In this document: positions 51,235-62,000 of the stretch, one piece after another | How the letters are laid out: each line of letters opens with the position of its first letter | How positions within the stretch are numbered: the first letter of the stretch is position 1 | Source of the DNA: Thermoplasmatota archaeon | GTDB lineage: Archaea > Thermoplasmatota > Penumbrarchaeia > JASLWR01 | Assembly (NCBI GenBank): GCA_030740765.1 | Contig: JASLWR010000005.1 | Span: 1-64,000 of the forward strand | DNA: 64,000 nt | Direction of reading: 5' to 3' | Made by a program: the position numbers and the translations under genes | Notes under the pieces: generated by a model | What the model saw: only the letters and a program-made list of their open reading frames with translations | Databases searched by the model: none | Told to the model about the DNA's origin: nothing

Positions 51235-54200
51235 TCCCAGTCATCGTCCACGTCATTTCGTCCTCCACCGTACCGCCGCTTACCACGCAGGTCTTCTTCC
51301 TCCCACCCATTCTCCGGTTCATCATAGTCATCTTCTTCCTCTTCATCGTAATCATCATCCCACCCCTCATCATCCTTTTTACCGCCATCGTACCGGCTCA
51401 CCCGGTATGACCTCTCACCCTCACCGCGTCCGCTTTTTTTCGTCAGTCCAATTCCCTCTCCGATTCTCTTGTGGACCTTCCTCTCGTAATGCGACTGCAG
51501 CTCGATGTAGTCCTTCTGCATCTTCTTCGAGATGGACGGCTTCAGAATGTCGATCATATCATGGAAATCGTCCATGGTTATGGAGGTTTTCTTCTTCGTT
51601 GAAAGCGCCCGTTTCATTGCCTGTGTTGCGCATTCTCGGCAAAGATTCGCAAGGTCCGCTCCGGAATACCCGTCGGTTAATTCCGCAATCTCTCTCACAT
51701 TGATCTTTCCCCGCGTAGGCTTGCCCTTCAGGTGTATCTTCAATATCTCCACCCGATCCCGGGGTCCCGGCGGCGGCACGTACATCACTTTATCGAACCT
51801 GCCGGGTCTTAACAACGCAGGGTCTACCAACTCGGGCTTGTTTGTGGCTGCGATTATTATGATTCCCGCGAACTCATCCATGCCGTCCATCTCGGAAAGC
51901 ATTATGCTCAACAGCCTCGGGGTGACGTCGTCGGCGCTGTAGAAGTCCCTTCGTTTTGCTATTGCGTCTATCTCGTCCAGGAACAGAAGGCAGGGCTGTT
52001 TTTCCCGAGCTATCTTGAAAAGGTCGTTTATGAGATTCTCGGATTCGCCGTACCATTTCGACATCACGTCGGAGCATTTGACCCCGATCATCTCCACCTT
52101 CAGTTCGGTGGCTATTACCCGCATCAACAGCGTCTTCCCGCATCCAGGGGGACCGAACAGTATCATGCCCTTGGGTGGCACTACTCCATATTTTTTTGAC
52201 ATTTCCGGCCTTAATAGCGGGCCTATCATTGAGTCGGTTATCTCACTCTTGACGCCCTTGAGCCCCCCAACATTTTCGAAAGACGATTTCCGGAAGCTCA
52301 TCATATCCGATATCCTTGTTCCCACCCCAACGGTCTTCTTGTCCGTGTAGAATTCGGAGTAAGCTCCCCTCAGGATTAAGCCTAAATTGATTGCGAGCAT
52401 AAGGACTGGGAATACAAGAACGTAAACCAGTATATACTTCCATGAAAAGATAATATCTGTCTTGAAATCGGCGAGGAACATTCCTCCGATAGTAGCAGCA
52501 AGCAGTATACCCCCTGCGGTGAATGAATATATGAACACTTTTTGGCCATTGCTTCTGGATTCGATCTTTTTCTTGATAAGATATACCACCAGCACCATTA
52601 GAACCCATATCAATATCTGCATTATTGGCACCATGGAGGTCATATAGTCCTTTATGAAACTGGTCATGGCAGCGCCGTCGATATCTCTTATACTGCCGAA
52701 AGCATTGAAGTAACTAGTTGGTGAAAATATTTGATCGCCGGGGACCCTGGAGAATGTTGTTATACTGTTCTTTTCGGTTGCGTACGGTGATACTATGAAC
52801 GATAGGTTGATCACGTTACCGGTGGCAGTCACAATGGAGAGGAAAAGGCCTGATAAGACAGTGACTGTAATACTTGTAAAGAGAGAGAAAAGGAAGATCG
52901 AGAAAACAGGAACAAGGAACGAGATTCCGAAGGTGGAAAGAAAAACTGTCAGGAACGATAGATAACCGAATTTCCAGTTGAACAACGAGCATAGAGTGAC
53001 AATGAGGGCGAAAATCATGAAGAGCAGCCCGAACTCCGCTGTCTGAAATGCTGTGGAGCCTATGGCAACGAAACTAACGAATATTAGTGCTATGAAAGGG
53101 AACCTGTACCCGATAGCTCCCGTAATGAGAGCGATTATCATAACCATCCACCACGGGTAAAAGGGACACCACAGGGCTCCGAAGAATCCCAGGAATCCAA
53201 ATGCTACGGCTGTGCTGATGTTCTTTTTCCGCTCTATGTTCCTGAACCGTTTCTCAAGATTGGTTACGATTTTCCCGTATCCCTTCAATTCTACCTTTTT
53301 CTTATCCTGCGCGGTTTCTACCTCCCGACGGCCCCGATCCAAAAGATAGAAAAAGGATATTGGGAACATAAGGGTCACTATGACAAGGGTAACCATTACC
53401 TTGAGACTGAAGAAGTCCATGATGTCTAATCCGGTGGATATGTCGTTCACGTCGTAATTGATCAAGAAAGTAAAATCCGTGGTATTCCCGTCGATGGTCA
53501 CCGTTATTTCTTTCGGATCGTAACCGCTCTCCAATGGCTCTACTTTTATGTTGTATTCACCATCCCTGATGTCCGGGGGTGTCCAGAAAAGGCCGTTTAC
53601 AGTTGATCCTGAAACTCGATATCCCGCTGAGTTGAACACTGTGACATTTGCCTCTACATAACTTGATCTTACCTCGTCATAGGCCCCAACGATTATACCG
53701 TATAGATACGTTTCCTCGGGCACCGTTACATCGTAACTGTATTCTCTTGAGGTCATGGGTGTCATGTACTCATCGTAGGCGGTGACACGGAAGATAACCG
53801 AGGTGTTTCCCGGGTACCGGGGAATATTTGTCTTGTATGAGTTGTCGTCGATCCTGATCAAGGAGTTCGGCCAGTTTATCTCATTTAAATTGCCTGGAAG
53901 TTGGAACGATACGTTGATGTCGGCCCGGGTGATTATCACACCTGGCCAAATTCCCTGTATCCTCACCTCAACGGTGTCATTGACAGTGGGGGGGACCGGA
54001 CCATAGGTGAGGTTCATATTTTCCTTGAAAGAGGGGAATCTCCAGGCGATCTTGGGTGCTACCTCGTAGTAATAAGTTTGCGATTCTAGCTGTCGGACCC
54101 CGTCATACACAGAGACGTAGAATGAAACATTCGTGTTGCCCGGATACCCGTAAAGCTCGACAAAGGCTTCGGTCTCGCTGGTGAGGTTCATCTCATATGC

Positions 54201-54518
54201 GCCGGAGGATTTGAAATCCCCTCCCTTGATGTCCAGCCAAATGTATGCCCATAATAGCTCCGCACCGTTTCTGGATTGAATGCTTACGTTCACTTCCTCA
54301 TATTCAGAAGGTATTGCAGGAGAGTATGAAAGTAAGATATTATCGTCGAAATTATCGTTTATAAAAACGGCTCCTTGTGAGGTCTCGATGACGGAGGTGA
54401 ATACCAGGGTGGAAATGAACCCCAGCAGGATCAGCGGTAGTATTTTGTACTTGTGACAATGTTCGCGGAATCGCGGCCCCAAAGGGGACCGATTCTGCTG
54501 AATCGATCTGTATTTCAT
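51231..54518 (-). CDS. Membrane-spanning AAA+ ATPase with extracellular beta-domains
   Basis: About 1095 residues in an unusual order. An N-terminal signal-anchor (ILPLILLGFISTLVFTSVI) leads to about 320 extracellular residues of Ig-like beta domains with many N-x-S/T sites (YSPAIPSEYEEVNVSI, GPVPPTVNDTVEVRI). Around eight or more membrane helices follow (roughly 385-690). The cytosolic part (about 740-1000) is a single classical AAA+ domain: GPPGCGKTLL (Walker A), LLFLDEIDAIAKRR (Walker B), an Arg finger in DPALLRPGRFDKV, and GYSGADLANLC. The tail is Asp/Glu/Trp-rich. It resembles p97- or FtsH-type unfoldases but lacks a protease domain. It could extract or remodel envelope proteins in response to an outside signal. 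ATG 54518 is chosen over GTG 54527. Confidence 0.85.
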   Translation of the reverse strand: MKYRSIQQNRSPLGPRFREHCHKYKILPLILLGFISTLVFTSVIETSQGAVFINDNFDDNILLSYSPAIPSEYEEVNVSIQSRNGAELLWAYIWLDIKGGDFKSSGAYEMNLTSETEAFVELYGYPGNTNVSFYVSVYDGVRQLESQTYYYEVAPKIAWRFPSFKENMNLTYGPVPPTVNDTVEVRIQGIWPGVIITRADINVSFQLPGNLNEINWPNSLIRIDDNSYKTNIPRYPGNTSVIFRVTAYDEYMTPMTSREYSYDVTVPEETYLYGIIVGAYDEVRSSYVEANVTVFNSAGYRVSGSTVNGLFWTPPDIRDGEYNIKVEPLESGYDPKEITVTIDGNTTDFTFLINYDVNDISTGLDIMDFFSLKVMVTLVIVTLMFPISFFYLLDRGRREVETAQDKKKVELKGYGKIVTNLEKRFRNIERKKNISTAVAFGFLGFFGALWCPFYPWWMVMIIALITGAIGYRFPFIALIFVSFVAIGSTAFQTAEFGLLFMIFALIVTLCSLFNWKFGYLSFLTVFLSTFGISFLVPVFSIFLFSLFTSITVTVLSGLFLSIVTATGNVINLSFIVSPYATEKNSITTFSRVPGDQIFSPTSYFNAFGSIRDIDGAAMTSFIKDYMTSMVPIMQILIWVLMVLVVYLIKKKIESRSNGQKVFIYSFTAGGILLAATIGGMFLADFKTDIIFSWKYILVYVLVFPVLMLAINLGLILRGAYSEFYTDKKTVGVGTRISDMMSFRKSSFENVGGLKGVKSEITDSMIGPLLRPEMSKKYGVVPPKGMILFGPPGCGKTLLMRVIATELKVEMIGVKCSDVMSKWYGESENLINDLFKIAREKQPCLLFLDEIDAIAKRRDFYSADDVTPRLLSIMLSEMDGMDEFAGIIIIAATNKPELVDPALLRPGRFDKVMYVPPPGPRDRVEILKIHLKGKPTRGKINVREIAELTDGYSGADLANLCRECATQAMKRALSTKKKTSITMDDFHDMIDILKPSISKKMQKDYIELQSHYERKVHKRIGEGIGLTKKSGRGEGERSYRVSRYDGGKKDDEGWDDDYDEEEEDDYDEPENGWEEEDLRGKRRYGGGRNDVDDDWD

Positions 54519-54531
54519 GGTTATCACTTAC

Positions 54532-56013
54532 TCAGGTCCCCACAGCGACCTTTTGTCTTGATATCAATCGTTTTTTAAGTTTCAATCGTTCGATGATCCC
54601 CAACCCCACGAATCCAGCAATGAAGTATTCAACGGGGAAGACCGTAGGAGTAGCCGCCGTGGGTAGACCAGCGGGAGCGCTAAGGGGGATCACCGTGGGA
54701 GATGCAGGGCTTGGGACCATAATGGGGTAACCTCCCGGTGGAGGTGGTGGAGGTGGTGGGGGTCCGGGAATTGGTGGTGGGCCGGGAGGGATTATCAGGT
54801 TAATGGGCGGTTTGGATGACTTTACGGCAAGTGTGACAGTGGAAAAGAATTTTATGTGTTCATCGTCTCCGACATTGTACAATACTCTGGCGGTTTGCTG
54901 AGGATGAATAGATATATTATTATCTTGAAGGCTGGATGAGATATTGTAGCTGATGAATATCTTTTCACCGATGGTGACGTTGCTAATATTCCATTCCATG
55001 CGTGTCAGATTGTCATTCGTTTTGTATATTACGTCCGGGTATCTCGTAAACGAGTTTTCGTCAACATAAAAACCATTGCGTAGAACGTCTCTGAGCATCG
55101 GTTCGGAATCCCTGATGTCCGGGTCGTAACCGGCAGTATAGTTACGGAACCTCATTGCGATCTTTTCATAGATGGCAACCAGGTCATTGGGTGTCTTTGC
55201 AACGAAATACTCACCACCGGTTTTCTTTGCCATCCAGCGGAGGAGGTCTTCGTCAATGCGGGTCGATGAACCGAACTCGTAGAGGCCTATTGTATAGATG
55301 GTGATATTATTTTCAATGGATTCATTCAGCACTTCCATGGTGATATTGGTGCTGGATGGTTCCGGTTTGCCGTCGGTAAGAAGAATATTGATCCTCGATT
55401 TGTTCTCTTCACCATAGTCAATAAACTCCCTATTGGTCAGTTGTACGGCATCAGTGAAATTAGTCTGTCCCTGGTTGTCGATCTCGTTGAGGTCTTCCAT
55501 GACCTGCTCGTAATCCGTGGAAAGATGATGGCTGCCTACCAGCTCAGCACTGTCTGAGAATTTGATCACTGCGGCACGATCCGGGGCGATGAGTTTTTCC
55601 ACATAATTCTTGGCTGCATCCCGCCGCAGGTAATCCGGGTCGGCGAGATTCATGCTCATGGAGCAGTCTATTGTAAAAATTACGTCTTGGGAATTGAAAT
55701 TAATGGCGGGATTTCCTGCCCCCGAGATCTCAAGGAAGACCGTTGCATTTTTTGGACACCTATCATCATATCTCTGCCATATTTCATCTGTCGAGATGGA
55801 TTTGTCAATGATCAAGTGGGGGGGTGAGTTAGCGTCGATACCGGTGTCAGCTCTCAATGAAAGGCTGTCTACGTTATCTTCAGATTCCACGGATTCAGAC
55901 CGAAGCGAAATGGGTTCCACTGAACCGGCGGGGATGGTCCCTCCAATATGGGAAAGATGGCCCGCAAGGCAGAATAAGGCCGCAGATATGACTGCTATAG
56001 TGATCACCCTCAT
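54532..56013 (-). CDS. VWA domain surface protein with C-terminal anchor
   Basis: 493 residues. After a signal peptide (ITIAVISAALFCLAGHLSHIGG) and a linker, residues 110-310 form a von Willebrand factor A domain with a MIDAS motif (VIFTIDCSMSMN, that is D-x-S-x-S), the conserved Thr loop (GQTNFTDAV) and ILLTDGKPEPSS. A beta domain follows, then a proline run (GPPPPPPPPPGGYP), a membrane helix (EYFIAGFVGLGIIERLKL) and a short basic tail. VWA domains bind proteins through a metal ion. It lies between the 2004-residue VWA protein and the AAA+ gene on the same strand with 13-15 base gaps, so the three are one operon. Confidence 0.85.
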   Translation of the reverse strand: MRVITIAVISAALFCLAGHLSHIGGTIPAGSVEPISLRSESVESEDNVDSLSLRADTGIDANSPPHLIIDKSISTDEIWQRYDDRCPKNATVFLEISGAGNPAINFNSQDVIFTIDCSMSMNLADPDYLRRDAAKNYVEKLIAPDRAAVIKFSDSAELVGSHHLSTDYEQVMEDLNEIDNQGQTNFTDAVQLTNREFIDYGEENKSRINILLTDGKPEPSSTNITMEVLNESIENNITIYTIGLYEFGSSTRIDEDLLRWMAKKTGGEYFVAKTPNDLVAIYEKIAMRFRNYTAGYDPDIRDSEPMLRDVLRNGFYVDENSFTRYPDVIYKTNDNLTRMEWNISNVTIGEKIFISYNISSSLQDNNISIHPQQTARVLYNVGDDEHIKFFSTVTLAVKSSKPPINLIIPPGPPPIPGPPPPPPPPPGGYPIMVPSPASPTVIPLSAPAGLPTAATPTVFPVEYFIAGFVGLGIIERLKLKKRLISRQKVAVGT

Positions 56014-56028
56014 CTTATCGATCCATCC

Positions 56029-59000
56029 CTAATCGTAAAAATCATCATCCGGTTCTTCGTCTATCCAACCGCTCATTTCATCCACATCGTCGGCCGCCAT
56101 CCCGTATGGCTTTTCACTGTTACCCCGCTCTTCTTTCATTCGTTTGCGCTGATCCTTCCAGTCCTTCTTTCTCCTCTTGGATTCAACTTCATCCGCACCG
56201 TCATCCGTTTCACCCTCCGGGCTTTCATCAAGCCATCCACCCATCTCCTCTATGTCATCCTGGGCATCCTGATAACGTCCTCCACTCCCTCTTCCTCTCC
56301 CTTTTTTCCCCCTATTCCCCTTTCTCCCTTTACCGCGTTTTGAAGATTTTTTATTTTTTCCCGTTCTTCCACGCCCCTTCGAGGGAGTGCTTTCGTTACT
56401 AAGACTTTTTTCTTCCTCCTCCTCCTCTAACATATCCGAGGTCACCACTGTGGCCTCTTCCTCCTTCTCACTGTATTTCTCGACGTCATCCGTTTTACCT
56501 GCGCTTTCCTTCTTTTCGCTGATCGATACGTTTTCTTTCTTACTGCCTTTCACCCATTTTTTTGCCTGGCCTGTGCGCACCAGTACAAAAATGATTATTA
56601 TGATAAGCAAAATAAGAAGTATGAAGAGTATCAACGGCATGGAATCGCTGAATTCCTGAAGGAAGGGCGTCTCGTTCTCCACTTCTATGACCGACGATTG
56701 TATTCTCTCATTACCGTACTCGTCCACTGCCTTTATCTGGTAGGTATGCTTGCCGTTGTCCTCCACGCCTGTGGTCCATATGTACCAAAATGAGTTATCA
56801 GCCTCGTCGTAACCCATCTCTTTCCACCCGGCCCCTTCGATGTTTATGTACATTCGCGAGGCGTTATCATTGTTCTCAACCCTGAATTCGATCTGGCTGT
56901 CACCCTTCACAGGTACATCGTCCAGAAGGACGCCGGGTCCCCTGTTGTTGAAGTTCACCATTACCATGCCAACATTGGATTTGCCAACGTAGTCCCTTAC
57001 GGTGATGATCAGGGTGTGGGCCCCATCCGGATATTTCGTAGTATCTATTGGGGCTTCATAGAGGCCGGTAACGGGATTGATGAAAACGCTTATTGGAGTG
57101 CTGTTATCCACCGACATGGCCACTGACTCTACTGATACAGTGTCGTAACAGTAGGCTTTCACAGTATTTGTCCCGGTCAGGTGGTCTCCGGCCCCTGGTG
57201 AGACCAATGTCAGCTCGGGGACCGAATTGTCCACATTTACTTTTATGGCACGGGTGGTGACATGCCCGGCTTCATCCACAGCCATCACTTCGATCTCATG
57301 GGTTCCATCGGTGTAATTTCCGGTATCCCAGAGGTTTGGCCCCGTGGAGTTTATCTTCACCCATCCGGTCTTGTCCACATTGTACTGGATATTGGTGTCA
57401 TAATGATCTTTTGAGCCGATATCTATCTCGGCAAGGCCTGTGAGATACGCGTTTCCAGCGGGTTTCCTTATATCAAGGGTTGGGAAGTTCCCGTCGACCC
57501 TGAATCCCACCGGAGCCAGCGTGACGCTGTTCAGGGATCCATCATATGCGGTAACGGAAACTTCATACCCCCCGTCTGTGATTCCATAAAGGGATTGGGT
57601 GTACTCGTAGTAATTGGATACGGAATTGTGTGTTGCCTGCACCTTTTTTGCGTGGGGAGATCCAGTGAAGATGTATAGGCTCACCTTATCAACGCCAAGG
57701 CTGTCCGAAGCCAGTATCCTGAATGTCATGGACCCTTCCACGAATTGATCCGGTGTGGGGCTGTGAACCGTGCATTCCGGGAAACCGTTGTCCACTGTCA
57801 CAGTGATGGTCTCCACCACGGTGTGCCCTATTGCATCCCGGGCTCTTATGGATATGCTATGCAATCCGTCTCCGGTCCTTGATGTGTTCCACGGGACGCC
57901 GATGTCCCGCCACCCGGAGGAATCCACATTATATTCTGTGGGCAGAGGATACGAATCGATGGTGGTGACGTTCATGTCCACGCTTCCGTTAAGGTAATAT
58001 TGGTTTTTCGGGCTGTTTATGACTAGTTTAGGCGGCGTGTTGTCCACGTTGAAGAATACCGGTCCGTCGCTAGCCACCTTGCCTGAAAGATCATATGCCA
58101 GGGCGGAAATCGTCTGGATGCCGTCCTCAAGGATCACAGTGGTATCAAGGCTGTACTCGTAGTAACCGCTCTGGCTGTTGAAGGTAGCGTTCACCAGCTC
58201 GTTGTATATGTCCAGAACGACCAGGGAGATACCCACCGTATCGCTGGCCTTCACCTTGAAAGTCATAACTCCCTGCATATACTGGTTATCATATGGTGTA
58301 TGTATCTCGCAAGTGGGTTTCCTGTTGTCCACGGTTACCGTAATGGAATGACTGGTCGAGTGGCCCGCGAGGTCCCTGCCCCTGATCTCAATGACGTGCT
58401 TTCCGTCGGCTATCAAGGTGGTATTCCAAGCGATCGAGACGTCCTTCCATCCGCTGGAATCTATATTGTATTCAAGAGATCTTGGGAATGACTCCCCGCT
58501 CAAAGACGTGTTAAGTTGAACTGAACCCGAGACGATATCACCCTCCAACGGACTGTTAATCAGTAGCATTGGGGCATTGTTATCCACCTGAAAATCAACT
58601 TGCGCCGATATCGTACGGTTGCCAGCAAGGTCCAGGGCCATTATTGTTGTTGAATAATTCCCGTCGTTTACACCGTTTGTATCAAAGATGCATTCGAAAT
58701 AACCTGTGCCAGAGTTATAGCTCATAGAAGTGTTCAATATCTCCGCTTGGGTCCCAGAATCCAGAATAATCGCCCTGACGCTTTCAAGTCCCACTTCGTC
58801 TGAGACTATGGCTCCAAGGGTATATATTCCCTCAATGAACTGGTTTTGAGAGGGAAGGTTCAATCTACATTCCGGGTTATGATTGTCTATGGTTATTATG
58901 ATACTCTCCAGGACCTCGTGCCCAGCCTTGTCCCCTGCTCTGATCCTCATGATGTGGTCTCCGTCAGGGAACAACCAGGTACTCCAGTTATCAGAACTAT

Positions 59001-62000
59001 TCACCCAGCCTGAACTGTCTATGTTGTATTCAAGCAGGTCCAGAAATGCATCGGATACTGAAATATTAAGTGTAAAGGTACCATAAATAATCTGTCCGTC
59101 CGTTGGCTTATAGATAGTCATTCTCGGTTCGTTGTTGTCTACATTGAAATCCTTGGTCGCAGACGGTCTGCTATGACCTGCTTTGTCATGAACGTATGCT
59201 GTGAACCGGTAGCTGCCGTCTGGCAGGTTGGCCGTTCCCAGTACTAGTTCATAGTAGCCGGAATCCATATTGTATCCCATGGATGTGTTTGAAACCAACT
59301 CTGCTCCTGTCTCATTTATTATGGTGCCGTTCACGCTTTGGATTCCGATCGCGTCCATGGCAGTTACCCTGAACGAGTACAATCCCTCTATGTATTCACC
59401 GGATATTGGGGTTATTACAGTTGATTGGCTGGGTGCGGTGTTGTCCACTATGAAGTTTATTTGCATTGTTGACTCGGCCCCGTAAGGGTCTTTGGCATTA
59501 ACGTGGAGAACGTGGGCCCCGTCCAAGTAAAGGGACGAATCCAATAGAGCGCCGAATTCAGTCCCGGAGACAAGCGACATGTTGAACCAAGCATTTGCAT
59601 CCACCCGGTAACGTGGGTTTGTATCGGTATCTGGGATCCCGTCGGGATCGCTAATGTTCGCGATGATCTGGTAGTTACCCGAAACAATATCCCCCGCAAC
59701 GAGGTTTTTCATTATTATATCCACATCGTTGAATATCTCAATATTGCCTGATTGGCTACCCAGGTTTCCAGCCTTGTCGTAGGCGTTAACAGTATGCGTG
59801 TAAACCCCCGATACGAGTCCGGTTGTGACCGTTACGTTGTCCGATGTGTAGTCCCCGTCGTAAGCCACCTCATCGTTTCCCGTTCCATCATCCCTCATGG
59901 GCACCTGATTGGCACCACCAATGTTGGATGCATCGAGGTAAACATTTCCCAACCCGGTATCCTCATCGGAACAGTTGGCCACCACGTATATGGAATACCC
60001 GTCCTGGGCCTTGACACGGCCTGGGGGGTAAGAGGTATTCACCCTGCCCACGGAAGGTTGTACGTTGTCCAGTCGCACTGTGTACTGGGTTCCGTTCATG
60101 TTACCGGCGCGATCGGTCCCTTCTACCTGGAAGATGATATCTCCCGAATCCAGGCTGTTAACTGTAACCAGATCGGAGCCATAAATGTCGTCATCGGCTT
60201 TTCCGTCCGCGTGCAATCCGTCATCGAACATGTTGACCTTGAGGGCGATTCCGATGGAGGACAGGTCTGCTTGGATGGAGTCGATCCCGTGGGGCTGTTC
60301 GATACCCAGGGTGCTGGCTCCGAAACTCTGGATCACCTGCGAAACATTGTTGTAGATTGCATACAGGTCGGTGGAGGATGGTGCGAAGTAATATTTGCCC
60401 CCTATCGATGAATTGGCTATGCTCATGACATCGAACTCGGTGGTGTACTTGTAGGAAGCTTCGGTGGGATCGAGATAACCCGATGCGGTGGCATTAGTCC
60501 CTTGAGGCCACATCCCAAGGCCGATAGTGAAGACCGGTATACTGGCATTGATCAATCCCGTTCGTGTCCGTTCGGGCGAGCCACCAGGGAAATTGGCTGT
60601 GGTCTTGGCGTTCACCGGATTTGTATCGAGTTCTCTCTGAATGGAAGGATATGCTCTCATAGGCGAGTCCCATATACAACCTCCGCTCACGGTCCAGGTC
60701 TGTCTACCGGCGCCGTTTGGTGCCCCGGGACAGTATGTTTCCGAGCCGGTTTCGTACCGGTTTCCACCAAGGGTTCCACCGGTATCGTTCCCATCCGTCA
60801 TTGCGATGACCACCGGAACCGCTTCCTCTCTTCGGTTGTTGATGGCATACTGGATTCCAGTACCTATGGTGTCCCAAATAGGTGTGTTGCAGCTGGGTTG
60901 GCCGAGATTCGTCGTAAGATGCAGACCGTCATCCCTGGTGATTATATATTTCGAGACATTGCGTCCGGTGGACGTGTAACCTGTACCCTGTGGATCGTTA
61001 TAGGTTTCGGACATTGTTAGGAAGGTGGAGTACTGTTTGACGTCTTCCAGGGGCCAGGGTCCTTGTCTGTCAAAGGATACTATTGCGCACCTGTCATTAT
61101 CCGCAAGCTGGTCCAGGAAGGTGGAGGAAGCGTATTCAAGGTCATCCCATTTCATTCCCCCGGAGCCGTTCGAATCCCGCATGGATCCGGAGTTATCCAG
61201 AACCAGTACCACGTCCAGAGGTTTTCTCTCGACAACATCCTCGATCAATATCTTGTAGTCAAGCGCCTTGGCCGTTACCCTTATCACATCACCATTCTTG
61301 ACGGCTACTTGCCCCGCCGGTAGCATGGTGTCGATCTCCAGTATCGTGGGTTCGTACTGATCCACGTTGCATGCTGCTGTCACGTTTCTAAAGTTTCCCT
61401 TCGAATCGGTGGCATGAACATAGGCTGCTCGGTAACCCCCGCCAACAGTTACGTTTACGAGAGCAGTGCCATATGTATTATCGTTGGGTGCCCCATCGTT
61501 ATGAAGTCCATCGTCGTACATGGTGAGGCCGGGGTCGTCCCCAATCATAGAAGCATCGCAGCGGACGGAACTAATTGAGGACACCGATTCGATAACCTTT
61601 GCGATAATGGTAACCTTGTCTCCAGGTTTTGCAGTGTTTTGTCCAGTGGGATATAGCGTTGTTGCATTGGTGATCTGAGGGCCAGAATTATCGAATTTTA
61701 CCGGGATCGATGTAATATCGTTTGTTGTATCCCCCGTGGAATCATATCTTATTATATGCCGCCCGTCGCTCCATCCCGATGTATTGATCTGGAAAGACCA
61801 TGTAGGACCGCCTGCCATGGTAGCTATAAGTATACCATCTATACTCAATTCAACCTTATCGGCATTTGTGGAATTACACCTGAAGTTCACCACACCGGTC
61901 AGTATGTCCCCCGATTCCGGGAGATATGGAGTTACGGGATTCGCACTCGTGTTTCCAGTGAATAAGCCCAAGGCGGCAAGTCCGCTGATAACGATCATTG

